Shown piece after piece: positions 27,361 through 36,773 of a stretch of 53,739 bases of DNA. Source of the DNA: Hyphomicrobiales bacterium (GTDB lineage Bacteria; Pseudomonadota; Alphaproteobacteria; Rhizobiales; Xanthobacteraceae); NCBI GenBank assembly GCA_013911975.1, contig JACESF010000023.1, positions 1-53,739 of the forward strand. Reading direction: 5' to 3'. The notes beneath the pieces were generated by a model. The model made no database searches, was not told the DNA's origin, and saw nothing but the letters and a program-made list of their open reading frames with translations. The stretch's first letter is position 1, and every line of letters starts with the position of its first letter. A program made the translations under genes and the position numbers.

Positions 27361-28065
27361 TCACACGCTGCGCATCAGCCCGCCGTCCACCTTGATGTTC
27401 TGGCCGGTGATATAGGCCCCGCCCTCCGACGCCAGGAAGGCGATGGTGGCGGCGATCTCCTCGGACTTTCCGTAGCGCCCCAGCGGCACGCCGGCGCGGC
27501 GCTCCTCGGTGGCGGGCAGGCTGTCGATCCAGCCGGGCAGCACATTGTTCATGCGCACGTTCTGGGGGCCGTACTGGTCGGCGAACAGCTTGGTGAAGGC
27601 GGCGAGCCCTGCCCGGAACACCGCCGAGGTGGGGAACATGGAGGCGGGCTCGAACACCCAGGCCGAGGAGATATTGATGATGGCGCCGCCCTTCTGCGCC
27701 GCCATGACCGGGGCGACGAGGCGCACGGCGCGGATGACGTTCATCAGATAGACGTCGAGGCCGGTGTGCCACTGCTCGTCGGTGATCTCCAGAAGCGGCG
27801 CGCGCGGCCCGTGGCCCGCGCTGTTCACCAGCACGTCGATGCGCCCGGCCTTCTCCATCACGAGCGCCACCAGCCGCTCCAAATCTTCCGGCGACTGGTT
27901 GGAGCCGGTGACGCCCCATCCCCCCAATTCCTCGGCCAGGGCCTCGCCCTTTCCGGAGGAGGACAGGATGGCCACCTTGTAGCCGTCCGCCGCGAGCCGC
28001 CGGGCCGCCGCCGCGCCCATGCCGCTGCCGCCCGCCGTCACCACCGCCACCTTCTGCGCGTCCAT
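27361..28065 (-). CDS. SDR-fold oxidoreductase-like protein lacking the catalytic Tyr and Lys
   Basis: A 234-residue classical-size short-chain dehydrogenase/reductase. The nucleotide loop TAGGSGMG (residues 10-17), NSAGHG (81-86), structural Asn N109 and the Ser of NISSA (S133/S134) are present. The YxxxK pair expected at 147 and 151 reads SAVFR, so Tyr is Ser and Lys is Arg. The C-terminal block IAFLASEGGAYITGQNIKVDGG is normal. It probably binds NAD(P)H but may not catalyse the usual carbonyl/alcohol reaction. Substrate unknown. It is convergent with recN and followed upstream on the minus strand by the DUF4260 gene 63 bases away. Confidence 0.85.
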   Translation of the reverse strand: MDAQKVAVVTAGGSGMGAAAARRLAADGYKVAILSSSGKGEALAEELGGWGVTGSNQSPEDLERLVALVMEKAGRIDVLVNSAGHGPRAPLLEITDEQWHTGLDVYLMNVIRAVRLVAPVMAAQKGGAIINISSAWVFEPASMFPTSAVFRAGLAAFTKLFADQYGPQNVRMNNVLPGWIDSLPATEERRAGVPLGRYGKSEEIAATIAFLASEGGAYITGQNIKVDGGLMRSV

Positions 28066-28128
28066 CGCCGCCTGTCCTTGCTCTTGTGCGAACCGGGGCG
28101 CGAGACTGGCCGATCCGTCCGCGCAAGG

Positions 28129-28560
28129 CTAGGGGCTGATCCGCCTGTCCCGTCCCCTGCCGCCACCCAGGCGGCCGAGATGGGTGTCGCCGAACGCGGT
28201 CTCATATTTGAGCCCGTAGCCCAGCGCCCGGTCCAGGCAGACATGGGCGCCCCAGATGAGGCCGAGGCCGGTCACGAACGGCAGTGCCGCCCACAGCCCC
28301 CACGCGCCGAGCAGGACGGGGCCGATGGCGGTGTGGGCCGCATTGTAGGCGCCGGCCCCCAGGCGCGGGCCGGCGAGATAGAGGAGCATGGAGAGGTCCG
28401 GCACCAGGATGAGCGCCCCGAAAACCCACCAGGACGGCCCGTCCCAGCGCGTCTCCAGAAGGCCATAGGCGACCAGCAGGGCCACCAGCAGCAGTGCCGC
28501 CTCCGCGCGCAGCAACAGACGCGGCCCACCTGTGACGGCTCCCGCTTGGGTCTGGGACAT
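28129..28560 (-). CDS. DUF4260 family membrane protein
   Basis: A 143-residue protein with about four hydrophobic segments: LLLVALLVAYGLLET, WWVFGALILVPDLSMLLYLAG, AIGPVLLGAWGLWAALPFVTG, and GLIWGAHVCLDRALGYGLKY. The motif LVPDLSML and the ending ALGYGLKYETAFGDTHLGRL are characteristic of DUF4260 proteins, whose function is unknown. The ATG at 28560 follows AGGAGTG. The C-terminal RGRDRRISP tail is basic. It lies between arfB and the SDR gene on the same strand, with gaps of about 65 bases, so a shared transcript is possible. Confidence 0.85.
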   Translation of the reverse strand: MSQTQAGAVTGGPRLLLRAEAALLLVALLVAYGLLETRWDGPSWWVFGALILVPDLSMLLYLAGPRLGAGAYNAAHTAIGPVLLGAWGLWAALPFVTGLGLIWGAHVCLDRALGYGLKYETAFGDTHLGRLGGGRGRDRRISP

Positions 28561-28625
28561 GGAACACTCCTGGAATTGGGGGAGAGCGCGGACGGCTGCG
28601 CGGCCGTCAGGCCGGGGACGACGCT

Positions 28626-29054
28626 TCAGTCCACGTCCGGCTTGCCGCGCCGCAGGCTCTTCACATTGCCGCGCCGCTCCTTGGCCGCGAGGCGGCGTTC
28701 CTTGGAGGCGAGGGTGGGGCGCGTCTTGCGGCGGGGCGGGGCCACATAGGCCGCCTCGCGAATCATCTCCACGAGGCGCGAGATGGCGTCCTCGCGGTTG
28801 CGGTCCTGGCTGCGGAAGCTCTGGGCGTGGATGACGATGACGCCGTCCTGGGTCATGCGGCTGCCGGCGACGCGGCCGAGCCGGGACTTCACCCCGTCCG
28901 GCAGGCTGGGCGAGCCCCAGGCGTCGAAGCGAAGCTGCACCGCGCTCGACACCTTGTTCACATTCTGCCCGCCGGGGCCGGAGGCGCGCACGAAGGAGAA
29001 GGACAATTCCTCCTCCGCGATCGCGAGGCGCGGCGTGATCTCGATCCAGGCCAT
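28626..29054 (-). CDS. arfB: Alternative ribosome-rescue peptidyl-tRNA hydrolase ArfB (YaeJ)
   Basis: A 142-residue release-factor-like protein. It has the catalytic GGQ at residues 28-30 in ASGPGGQNVNKVSSAVQLRF, with the conserved N-terminal WIEITPRLAIAEEELSFSFVR. The basic C-terminal tail (RRKTRPTLASKERR, then RRGNVKSLRRGKPDVD) is the part that inserts into the empty mRNA channel of stalled ribosomes. It releases peptides from non-stop ribosomes, as a backup to tmRNA. Length is normal, and it lies upstream of the DUF4260 gene on the same strand. Confidence 0.95.
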   Translation of the reverse strand: MAWIEITPRLAIAEEELSFSFVRASGPGGQNVNKVSSAVQLRFDAWGSPSLPDGVKSRLGRVAGSRMTQDGVIVIHAQSFRSQDRNREDAISRLVEMIREAAYVAPPRRKTRPTLASKERRLAAKERRGNVKSLRRGKPDVD

Positions 29055-29135
29055 GGCCCTTCAATGCCGCAGGCGCGGGCGCGGTTCAACGGGGATGATG
29101 GCGCCCCGGCCTTCGACCGTACCGCTTGGCCCGCC

Positions 29136-30254
29136 TCAGATGGCGTGGCGGTTCGCGCTCGGGCCGAAATGCTCGACGTAGCGGGGCGAGATGGCCGCGC
29201 GGGGCAGGATGACGAGAACATCCGTGGTGCCGAACTGGTGGTCCACCACGGCCCCGTCGCCCACATAGCCGCCGATGCGCAGATAGCCCTTGATGAGCGG
29301 CGGCAGGGAATGCATGGCGGACTTCAGGTCCACCTGCTCCTTGGGCAGGATGTTCATGTCCGTGTAGCGCGCGGGCAGGGCGCGGGCGCACCATTCCTCG
29401 GGCGCGCGGGCATGGTGGTGCAGGAAGGACAGCGGCAGGGCCAGCGAGGCGGGGTCGGTGCCGTCCAGGCTCGCGCAGCCGAACATCACGTCGATATTGT
29501 TGCGCAGCACGTAGGTCCACACCCCGTGCCAGAGCAATTCCACCGTGCGCTTGTTGCGATAGGGCTTCAGCACGCAGGAGCGGCCCAGTTCCAGGAACCG
29601 CAGGCCGGGATGCGCCTCGATGATGCGGTTCACGTCGAACTCGGCCTGGGTGTAGAAGCCGCCATGCTTGCGGGCGACGTCCTGGCGCAGCAGGCGATAG
29701 GTGCCCACCACCTTCGGCTTGCGGCGGCCGAGCACCATTTTCCCGGCGTCGTAGTCGAGCACGAGGATGTGGTCGCAGATGGTGTCGAAGGCGTCCACGT
29801 CGCGGCGGGCGAGCCGCGCGGCGGCGTCCGGAATGGCGGACTTCTCCTCGTAGAACACCTTGTAGCGCAGCCGCTGGGCCTTACGGACGTCGCGCGCGGT
29901 GCGGGCGAGGCGCACTTCCATGTTGCCCAGCCGGCCGAGCACCACCGGCTCCCCGGAAGGCACGGCCTCTCGGTGGCGGATGCCCGAATAGGCGCGCAGG
30001 TCGGAGACGAGCTTCTGCGGGCCGTTGAGCGGCACACCCTCGCCCAAGGCGACGGGGCCAAAGCCGAACGAGGCCGCGAGCTTGGCGGAGGTGGTGCGCA
30101 GCGCGCCACCCTCAGAAAATTTGCCGTTGGAAAATTTCGCGCCCGGAAATTTGGCGAGGCTCTCTTTCGCGACGTCGATGCCACGGCCGAACAGGGCGGG
30201 AAAATCCAGTCCCGCGGTGGGTCGGCCCGAACCCGGCAATTGATCGCGTTTCAT
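29136..30254 (-). CDS. olsB: GNAT-type acyltransferase, OlsB-like (ornithine N-acyltransferase)
   Basis: A 372-residue protein. The core (about 110-350) carries the OlsB signature FLELGRSCVLKPYRNKRTVELLWHG followed by NIDVMFGCASLDGTDP, with RLRYKVFYEEKSA in the acyl-donor region. OlsB transfers a 3-hydroxyacyl group from ACP to ornithine, the first step of ornithine lipid synthesis. The partner olsA is not adjacent. The first 90 residues are not conserved and contain three short repeats (AKFPGAKFSNGKF) in an AT-rich patch. ATG 30254 has a strong AAGGAGGGGG site; an upstream ATG at 30326 is rejected. A general N-acyltransferase role cannot be excluded. Confidence 0.8.
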   Translation of the reverse strand: MKRDQLPGSGRPTAGLDFPALFGRGIDVAKESLAKFPGAKFSNGKFSEGGALRTTSAKLAASFGFGPVALGEGVPLNGPQKLVSDLRAYSGIRHREAVPSGEPVVLGRLGNMEVRLARTARDVRKAQRLRYKVFYEEKSAIPDAAARLARRDVDAFDTICDHILVLDYDAGKMVLGRRKPKVVGTYRLLRQDVARKHGGFYTQAEFDVNRIIEAHPGLRFLELGRSCVLKPYRNKRTVELLWHGVWTYVLRNNIDVMFGCASLDGTDPASLALPLSFLHHHARAPEEWCARALPARYTDMNILPKEQVDLKSAMHSLPPLIKGYLRIGGYVGDGAVVDHQFGTTDVLVILPRAAISPRYVEHFGPSANRHAI

Positions 30255-30595
30255 TGCAACGACCCCCTCCTTGGGCCGTCGCTGGCGGAGCGGCGTTGAC
30301 GCCGGTTTCCGCCATGACGAGCTCACCCGCGTCCTACGGAGCCTTTGCCCCGCCTTCTCGCGTGACGGACACCTTCAGCATAGGATTCATACGCTGGTGT
30401 GACAATGGCTGATTACCTTCGGGGAGGTGCGCGCGGCCGGCCGCGGCCGGGCTTAAGCCGCGCTTCATCCTTATATGCGAAGGGGTTGCAGGACGCCTGT
30501 CGGGCCCGGTGCGCAAGCCCGCCGGACGGGCGCCGTGTGTTCAGTCGGCTCAGGCTTGGGCGTCGCCTGCCGCGCCGGATCTGCAAAAGGGGGAT
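30255..30595. other. 341-base gap between divergent genes
   Basis: It separates the olsB-like gene (minus) from the exported-protein gene (plus) and must hold both promoters. No convincing -35/-10 pair, RNA fold or repeat is seen. The right part contains a locally AT-rich stretch (CTTATATGCGAAG at about 30470-30482). Confidence 0.5.
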
Positions 30596-31225
30596 ATGAT
30601 GGATCGTTCCGTGTTCCGTGCCCGCGCCCTGCGCGGCGTGTTCGCCGCCGCCGGACTGGCGGCCTGTTTCGCCGGCTCCATGCCCGCCGCCGCCCAGCCG
30701 CGTCCGGTGCCCGATGCCGTCACCACCATCGACATCCCCAATGTCGGCCCCATGCAGGTGCTCACCTACAAGGCGCAGTTCGTCTCGGCAGACCCGGCGA
30801 CCCGCCGCGTTGTCCTGGAAGGCTCCACGGGCAAGCGCTGGTCGGTGCTGGTGCCGCCCATGATGGGCAATGTGATGGACCTCGCCAACAGCCGCAGCCT
30901 GCTGATCCGCGTGCTGCCGGGCGTCGTGTCCTATCTCGGGAAGGCCCACCAGGGCACGCCGGGCAAGGTCACCGCCGAAGTGGCCCTGGACGCGGGCCTG
31001 CCCGGCTGGCCGCAGGATTTCGGCTTCCGGGAAGTGACCATCACCTCGATCCTGGTGGACATCAACAAGGCGGCCGGCACCATCAGCTTCGAGGGCCTGG
31101 ACGGCTTCGTGCGCACGCTGAAGGCGGGCAATCCGCAGGTGCTGGCCGACCTGCAGAAGGTGGAACTCGGGGACCTGTGCGAGATCCGCTATTATGAAGG
31201 CATCACCATCAACACGGTGAACTGA
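30596..31225 (+). CDS. Exported protein of unknown function
   Basis: A 209-residue protein with an N-terminal signal peptide: basic residues, a hydrophobic core (GVFAAAGLAACFAGS) and a likely cleavage site after MPAAA. LAAC at 21-24 faintly resembles a lipobox, but the hydrophobic core continues past it. The mature part (PVPDAVTTIDIPNVGPMQVLTYKAQF...) is compact and repeats beta-like stretches such as VVLEGSTGKRWSVLVP and FREVTITSILVDI. I do not recognise the family. ATGs at 30596 and 30599 both follow an AAGGGGGAT site. It is a single transcription unit; the TPR gene downstream is convergent. Confidence 0.75.
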   Translation: MMDRSVFRARALRGVFAAAGLAACFAGSMPAAAQPRPVPDAVTTIDIPNVGPMQVLTYKAQFVSADPATRRVVLEGSTGKRWSVLVPPMMGNVMDLANSRSLLIRVLPGVVSYLGKAHQGTPGKVTAEVALDAGLPGWPQDFGFREVTITSILVDINKAAGTISFEGLDGFVRTLKAGNPQVLADLQKVELGDLCEIRYYEGITINTVN

Positions 31226-31253
31226 GCCCTGAGGGCCTGAGGGAGCGGGCGCG

Positions 31254-31910
31254 TCAGATCTCGCGCCCCTCCACCTCCACCTTCAGTTCGTCCACGATCT
31301 CCTGGGCGTCCTCCAGGTGCGGATTGACGGCCAGCGCGCGGCGCGCGGCATCGAGCGCGCGCGCATCCTCGCCCACCTCGCGCAGGATCAGGGCCAGGCC
31401 CAGCAGCGCCGTATAGTGGCGCGGCTCGCGGGTCAGAACCTCGCCCAGATCCCCCAGCGCGCCGTCATAATCATCCTGCGCATATTTCACGGACGCGCGG
31501 CGCGCCAGCAGCGCCAGATTGTCCGGCACGATGACGATGGCGGCGTTCAGCAGTTCGAGGGAGAGATCATATTCCTTCGCCTGGGCCGCCACTTCCGCGC
31601 GGGCCATGAGCAGGTCGGCGCTGGCGCTGCCGGTCTGCGCGAAGAAGGCATCGAGCCGCGAGCCCAGCGCCTTGGCGCTCTGCTCGTCCGGTGCGAGCCG
31701 GAGAGCCTCGAACAGGGCATTGAGCTGGGCGCGGCGATCGCGCGGGGGCTTGCGGGCCTGTGCCTCGCCCGGCTGGGCGGGCGTGGCGGACGGCGGGGCA
31801 GCGCCCTGCGCCGCGGCGGGTTCCGCGAGGGATAAAGGCAGGCTCGCGCACGCGCCCGCGAGAAGCAGGGCGGCAAGCCGCTTTGAAGAGAAGAAGGGGC
31901 GCACCGGCAT
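31254..31910 (-). CDS. Exported tetratricopeptide-repeat protein
   Basis: A 218-residue protein. The start MPVRPFFSSKRLAALLLAG with SLAEPAAAQ gives a signal peptide cleaved after AAA. A Pro/Ala-rich spacer follows, then three TPR-like units: residues starting QLNALFEALRLAPDEQSAKAL, AKEYDLSLELLNAAIVIVPDN and DDYDGALGDLGEVLTREPRHYTA, with a last GEDARALDAARRALAVNPHL. It probably acts as a periplasmic scaffold; partner unknown. The ATG at 31910 lacks a good ribosome binding site; a GTG at 31982 is in frame but would bury the signal peptide. It is convergent with the preceding gene. Confidence 0.8.
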   Translation of the reverse strand: MPVRPFFSSKRLAALLLAGACASLPLSLAEPAAAQGAAPPSATPAQPGEAQARKPPRDRRAQLNALFEALRLAPDEQSAKALGSRLDAFFAQTGSASADLLMARAEVAAQAKEYDLSLELLNAAIVIVPDNLALLARRASVKYAQDDYDGALGDLGEVLTREPRHYTALLGLALILREVGEDARALDAARRALAVNPHLEDAQEIVDELKVEVEGREI

Positions 31911-32015
31911 GGGGGAAATGTCGACCCGCCTGCCGGCTGCGTCAAGAAGCACCGGGCGGCGCCGAGGCGCCGCACCGTTCACGAGCGCTCGACCGGCGAT
32001 GCCGGCCGGCCCGGA

Positions 32016-32141
32016 TCAGCCCTGGCGGGCCTTATAGCGCTTCTGGGTCTTGTTGATGATGTAGACGCGGCCCTTGCGGCGCACCAGACGGTTGTCGCGG
32101 TGACGGCCGAGCAGCGACTTCAGGGAATTGCGGATCTTCAT
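32016..32141 (-). CDS. rpmJ: 50S ribosomal protein L36
   Basis: A 41-residue basic protein starting [17 protein letters not shown] and ending [11 protein letters not shown]. This is the zinc-free (C-minus) form of L36, lacking the Cys/His ligands of the short form, as usual for Alphaproteobacteria with an isolated rpmJ. The gene is short enough to be missed by length filters. It lies alone on the minus strand between the TPR gene and the DsbA-like gene. Confidence 0.95.
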   Translation of the reverse strand: MKIRNSLKSLLGRHRDNRLVRRKGRVYIINKTQKRYKARQG

Positions 32142-32308
32142 GACACTAGCCTTCGGCCGACCGCGGCGCGCGGACCGCGCGGCTCGTCGACACAAGTTTG
32201 TTGGATCGAGCGCGCTTGATATTGGGCGGCGGCGCCGATGTCAACGGCCGAGCCGCCACGGTGAGGGCGCGGCCCGCCTGCGGGGCCGCGCCCTCACCGT
32301 CTGAACGC

Positions 32309-32995
32309 TCACTTGCCCTGAAGAAGGGGCGCCAGTTCCTTGTCGAGGTCGGCGACCGAGATGGCGCCGGCCATCTTCTTGCCGTTGATGAAGAAGGTGG
32401 GGGTCGAATCCACGCCCAGCTCCTTGTTGGCATATTGGGCGCTGGCCTGGACCTTCTCCGCCAGGTCCTTGTCGGAGAGGCACTTCTCGAAGTCCGCCTC
32501 GCTCATGCCCGCCTGCTTGGCGATGGTGAGCAGCCCCTGGGCCGGGTTGTTGCCGAACGCCCAGGCGCGCTGGGTTTCGAACAGACTGGAAACCATGGGG
32601 AAATATTTGTCTTCCGGCAGGCAGCGGGCCAGCATGAAGCCCGCCGTGGCCACCGGGTCGAACGGGAATTCGCGCAGGATGAAGCGCACCTTGCCCGTGT
32701 CGATATATTTGGACTTCAGGGTGGGGAAGGTCTGGGTGTGGAAGGCCGCGCAGTGCGAGCAGGTGAGCGAGGCATATTCCACGATGGTGACGGGCGCATC
32801 CTTCGCGCCCAATGCCTCTTCCGGCAACGGGCTCGCGGCGGGCGCGAACAGCTTGGCGGCGTCCACCGTCTGGGCGGCGGCGGGGGTGATGAGCGCGCCG
32901 TCGAGGCCGGCCAGCCGGAACAGCGGTCCCGCCACTGCGGCGAAAAGGGCCACCTGGCCAGCGCCTACGAGGAAGCGGCGACGGGAAAACGGCAT
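32309..32995 (-). CDS. DsbA-family thiol-disulfide oxidoreductase, probable Tat export
   Basis: A 228-residue periplasmic thioredoxin-fold protein. The signal peptide [13 protein letters not shown] carries a twin-arginine-like motif and ends near ITPAAAQ. The active site is C79-S-H-C82 in VEYASLTCSHCAAFH, and the cis-proline is in VDSTPTFFINGKK. Family members of this type (DsbA/Com1-like, with F-x-REFPFDPVA) oxidise or isomerise cysteine pairs of exported proteins. ATG 32995 has a GGAGAG site; an ATG 12 bases upstream is less likely. It is 78 bases upstream of nothing obvious except rpmJ on the same strand, and the DUF721 gene precedes it on that strand. Confidence 0.9.
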   Translation of the reverse strand: MPFSRRRFLVGAGQVALFAAVAGPLFRLAGLDGALITPAAAQTVDAAKLFAPAASPLPEEALGAKDAPVTIVEYASLTCSHCAAFHTQTFPTLKSKYIDTGKVRFILREFPFDPVATAGFMLARCLPEDKYFPMVSSLFETQRAWAFGNNPAQGLLTIAKQAGMSEADFEKCLSDKDLAEKVQASAQYANKELGVDSTPTFFINGKKMAGAISVADLDKELAPLLQGK

Positions 32996-33072
32996 GAAAC
33001 TCTCCACTGGTGCGATCGCGCGGACTGGAGCGGGCTAACACGGCAGGGATGTGGCCGAAAGGCCCCGTGCGA

Positions 33073-33549
33073 TCAAGATTTCCGGCGCGCCTGCCGCACC
33101 AGGGCACCCAGGCGCGCGAGGGAGGCGGCGAGCGCCTCGTCCTCGAAGGCACCGATCTCGGCGCGCACCCGGTCCACCGCCTCGGGCGGGGGCGGGATGA
33201 AGACGGGAGGCGCCGCCTTGCGCGGCACGGGCCCCTGCCGCAGCGCGATGCGGCCCACGCAGCGCCAGCCGAAATAGGCGTTGATGCGCTCGATCACCAC
33301 CGGCGCGGCATATTGGAACTCGATGGCGTAGGGCCCTTCGACGCGCACGAACAGGGTGGCGGCCTCGCCATTCTCCTCGCGCGGCCATTGCAGGCGCAGG
33401 GGCTGGGAGCGGGGCGCCAGGTCCGGCCCCACGATCTCGTCCCAGTGCGTCACCACCTCCACCACCGAGAAGCCCGCCTTGCCGCACAATTGCGCGATGG
33501 AGGGGCCGATGATGTCGGCGAGAGGCTGGGCGAACCGCGGCTTCTTCAA
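33073..33549 (-). CDS. DUF721 / DciA-like protein with a TTG start
   Basis: A 158-residue protein with the DUF721 core: FAQPLADIIGPSIAQLCGKAGFSVVEVVTHWDEIVGPDLA (about residues 5-45), then an extended beta domain with RVEGPYAIEFQYAAPVVIERINAYFGW. DciA proteins load the replicative helicase DnaB, and the N-terminal block is the DciA signature; whether this longer member does so is inferred. No ATG or GTG opens the domain. A TTG at 33549, 8 bases after GGAGGGG, fits best. It is divergent from mutY, with 81 bases between them, and precedes the DsbA-like gene by 77 bases. Confidence 0.85.
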   Translation of the reverse strand: MKKPRFAQPLADIIGPSIAQLCGKAGFSVVEVVTHWDEIVGPDLAPRSQPLRLQWPREENGEAATLFVRVEGPYAIEFQYAAPVVIERINAYFGWRCVGRIALRQGPVPRKAAPPVFIPPPPEAVDRVRAEIGAFEDEALAASLARLGALVRQARRKS

Positions 33550-33630
33550 GGAACGTGCCCCTCCTGCGGGCCGAGCAGCGCCAGCCGGACGCCCCTTGCG
33601 GGGCGAGGGCGGGAATTGCAGGGTGCGGCC

Positions 33631-34710
33631 ATGGACAGCATGATCCTCTCCCCCGCCCGAACCCGCAAGCCGGGGGCGCCCGAGGCCGCCGACCTGCTCG
33701 CCTGGTATGACCGGCACCGCCGCCGCCTGCCCTGGCGGGCGGAGCCGGGGCGCACGGCCGATCCCTATCACGTCTTCCTCTCGGAGATCATGCTCCAGCA
33801 GACCACCGTGAAGGCGGTGGGGCCCTATTTCGCCGACTTCCTGCGGCGCTGGCCCAATGTGTCCGACCTTGCGGCCGCGCCCCTGGAGGAGGTGCTCTCC
33901 GCCTGGGCGGGCCTCGGCTATTATGCCCGCGCGCGCAATCTCCATGCCTGTGCCAAGGCCGTCGTGGAGCGCCATGGCGGGCGCTTCCCGGCGGACGAGG
34001 ACGCGCTCCTGGACCTGCCGGGCATCGGCCCTTACACCGCCGCCGCTATCGCCGCCATCGCCTTCGATCGCAAGGCGAGCCCGGTGGACGGCAATATCGA
34101 GCGGGTGGTGAGCCGGCTCTATGCCATCGGCACACCCTTGCCCAAGGGCAAGGTGGAGATCAAGGCACGGGCGGCGGCCCTCACGCCGGAGCGCCGGCCG
34201 GGCGATTTCGCCCAGGCCATGATGGATCTGGGCGCCACCATCTGCACGCCCCGCTCGCCCGCCTGTCCGCTCTGCCCCTTCACGGACCCCTGCATCGCCC
34301 GGGCCGAGGGCGAGCCTGCCCGCTATCCCGTGAAGGGGGCCAAGGCCGAGAAGCCGGTGCGGAGGGGCACTGCTTTCCTGTGCGTGCGGGCGGACGGCGC
34401 GGTGCTGCTGCGCACCCGGCCGGTGAAGGGGCTGCTGGGGGGAATGACCGAGGTGCCCTCCACCCCCTGGGGCGCCGTGGCGGTGCCGGCGCGCGCCCAT
34501 GCCCCGCTGGACGCGCAATGGCGCGCCCTGCCGGGGCAGGTGGTGCACGTGTTCACGCATTTCGCGCTGGAACTGGAGGTCTGGCGGGCCGACCTACCCG
34601 CGGGGACGCCCGCCCCGGAGGGCGCGCGCTTCGTCCTGCCGCGCGATTTCGGTGCCCAGGCGCTGCCCAGCGTCATGCGCAAGGTGCTCGCCCACGGGCA
34701 CATCGGCTGA
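33631..34710 (+). CDS. mutY: Adenine DNA glycosylase MutY
   Basis: A 359-residue base-excision enzyme that removes A opposite 8-oxoguanine. The catalytic Glu is in FLSEIMLQQTTV, the helix-hairpin-helix in LDLPGIGPYTAAAIAAIAF, the catalytic Asp in PVDGNIERV. The 4Fe-4S ligands are spaced C-x6-C-x2-C-x5-C in CTPRSPACPLCPFTDPC. The C-terminal NUDIX-like domain (about 235-355) senses 8-oxoG. ATG 33631 and ATG 33640 are both possible. It is divergent from the DUF721 gene, a pairing seen in other Alphaproteobacteria. ccrM converges on it 22 bases downstream. Confidence 0.95.
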   Translation: MDSMILSPARTRKPGAPEAADLLAWYDRHRRRLPWRAEPGRTADPYHVFLSEIMLQQTTVKAVGPYFADFLRRWPNVSDLAAAPLEEVLSAWAGLGYYARARNLHACAKAVVERHGGRFPADEDALLDLPGIGPYTAAAIAAIAFDRKASPVDGNIERVVSRLYAIGTPLPKGKVEIKARAAALTPERRPGDFAQAMMDLGATICTPRSPACPLCPFTDPCIARAEGEPARYPVKGAKAEKPVRRGTAFLCVRADGAVLLRTRPVKGLLGGMTEVPSTPWGAVAVPARAHAPLDAQWRALPGQVVHVFTHFALELEVWRADLPAGTPAPEGARFVLPRDFGAQALPSVMRKVLAHGHIG

Positions 34711-34732
34711 GAAAATGGGCTGAGAGAGCCGC

Positions 34733-35965
<1,233 letters not shown>

Positions 35966-35996
35966 TTAGCGCAGCCGCAAAAGAGCGGCCTAAACC

Positions 35997-36677
35997 TCAC
36001 GGCTCGCGCAGAACCTGCTCGCGGCGGGCAAGCTCGGCGTCCGAGGGCGTCTCCAGCGCGAAGGAACCCGTCGGGACAGGGCCCGGCACGCGCTCATAGA
36101 CATTCAGCGTCACCCCGCCCGCCGTGGGCGTGGACGATGTGAGTGACAAAAGGGTCGGCGCCGTTCCCTCGCCGAACAGCCTCTTGCCGCGCCCCAGAAC
36201 CAGGGGGAAGACGAGGAGGCGGAACTCGTCGATGAGGTCGTTCGCCAGCAGCGCCTGGACGAGGATGGTGGACCCCTGGATGAGCAGGTCCGGCCCGTCT
36301 CCCTCCTTCAGGCGGCGCACCGCGCCCACCACGTCTGCGTCCAGTCGCACGCTGTTGGCCCAGGTCAGCGGCGTCGATGGATCGGCAGCGACATATTTGG
36401 TGGCGGCGGTGAAGGTGGCGCCCAGCGGATCGTCCGGGCCCACATGGGGCCAGTGGGCGGCGAACACCTCATAGGTGCGGCGCCCCAGCAGCAGATCGAA
36501 CGGGCGCGAGAAGACGGCATCCAGGAAGGCGCCCATCTGCTCCGCGCTGCCGCCGGCCCAATAGGGAAAGGTCCAGCCGCCATGGGCGAAGCCGCCCGAA
36601 GGGTCTTCCTCCGGTCCGCCGGGGGCCTGCATGATGCCGTCGAGGGTAACGAAGGCGGCGATGACGATCCTGCGCAT
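35997..36677 (-). CDS. RibD C-terminal / dihydrofolate reductase-like protein
   Basis: A 226-residue protein of the DHFR-like fold (RibD_C family). It starts RRIVIAAFVTLDGIMQAPGGPEEDP, includes LLLGRRTYEVFAAHWP and IQGSTILVQALLANDLIDEFRLLVFPLVLGRGKRLF, the family's central blocks. Such single-domain proteins bind NADPH and act as unidentified reductases, not as true riboflavin or folate enzymes. ATG 36677 follows GGGAGAG. The C-terminal 25 residues (TGSFALETPSDAELARREQVL) are beyond the usual domain. It lies between ccrM and the cyanophycinase gene on the same strand, with gaps of about 97 bases on each side. Confidence 0.88.
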   Translation of the reverse strand: MRRIVIAAFVTLDGIMQAPGGPEEDPSGGFAHGGWTFPYWAGGSAEQMGAFLDAVFSRPFDLLLGRRTYEVFAAHWPHVGPDDPLGATFTAATKYVAADPSTPLTWANSVRLDADVVGAVRRLKEGDGPDLLIQGSTILVQALLANDLIDEFRLLVFPLVLGRGKRLFGEGTAPTLLSLTSSTPTAGGVTLNVYERVPGPVPTGSFALETPSDAELARREQVLREP

Positions 36678-36773
36678 GGGGCTCTCCCGGTCCGCTGTCC
36701 TGCCCAAGGACGCACCGCGCTTGCGCCCGCCGACAGGGCGCGGTGCTTTTTTCAGGCAGGCCCTGCGGCCCGA

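Noticed and set aside
30254..30326. Upstream start ATG at 30326 for the olsB-like gene
   Set aside because: ATG 30254 has a strong AAGGAGGGGG site 10 bases away; the extra 24 residues are not conserved-looking.
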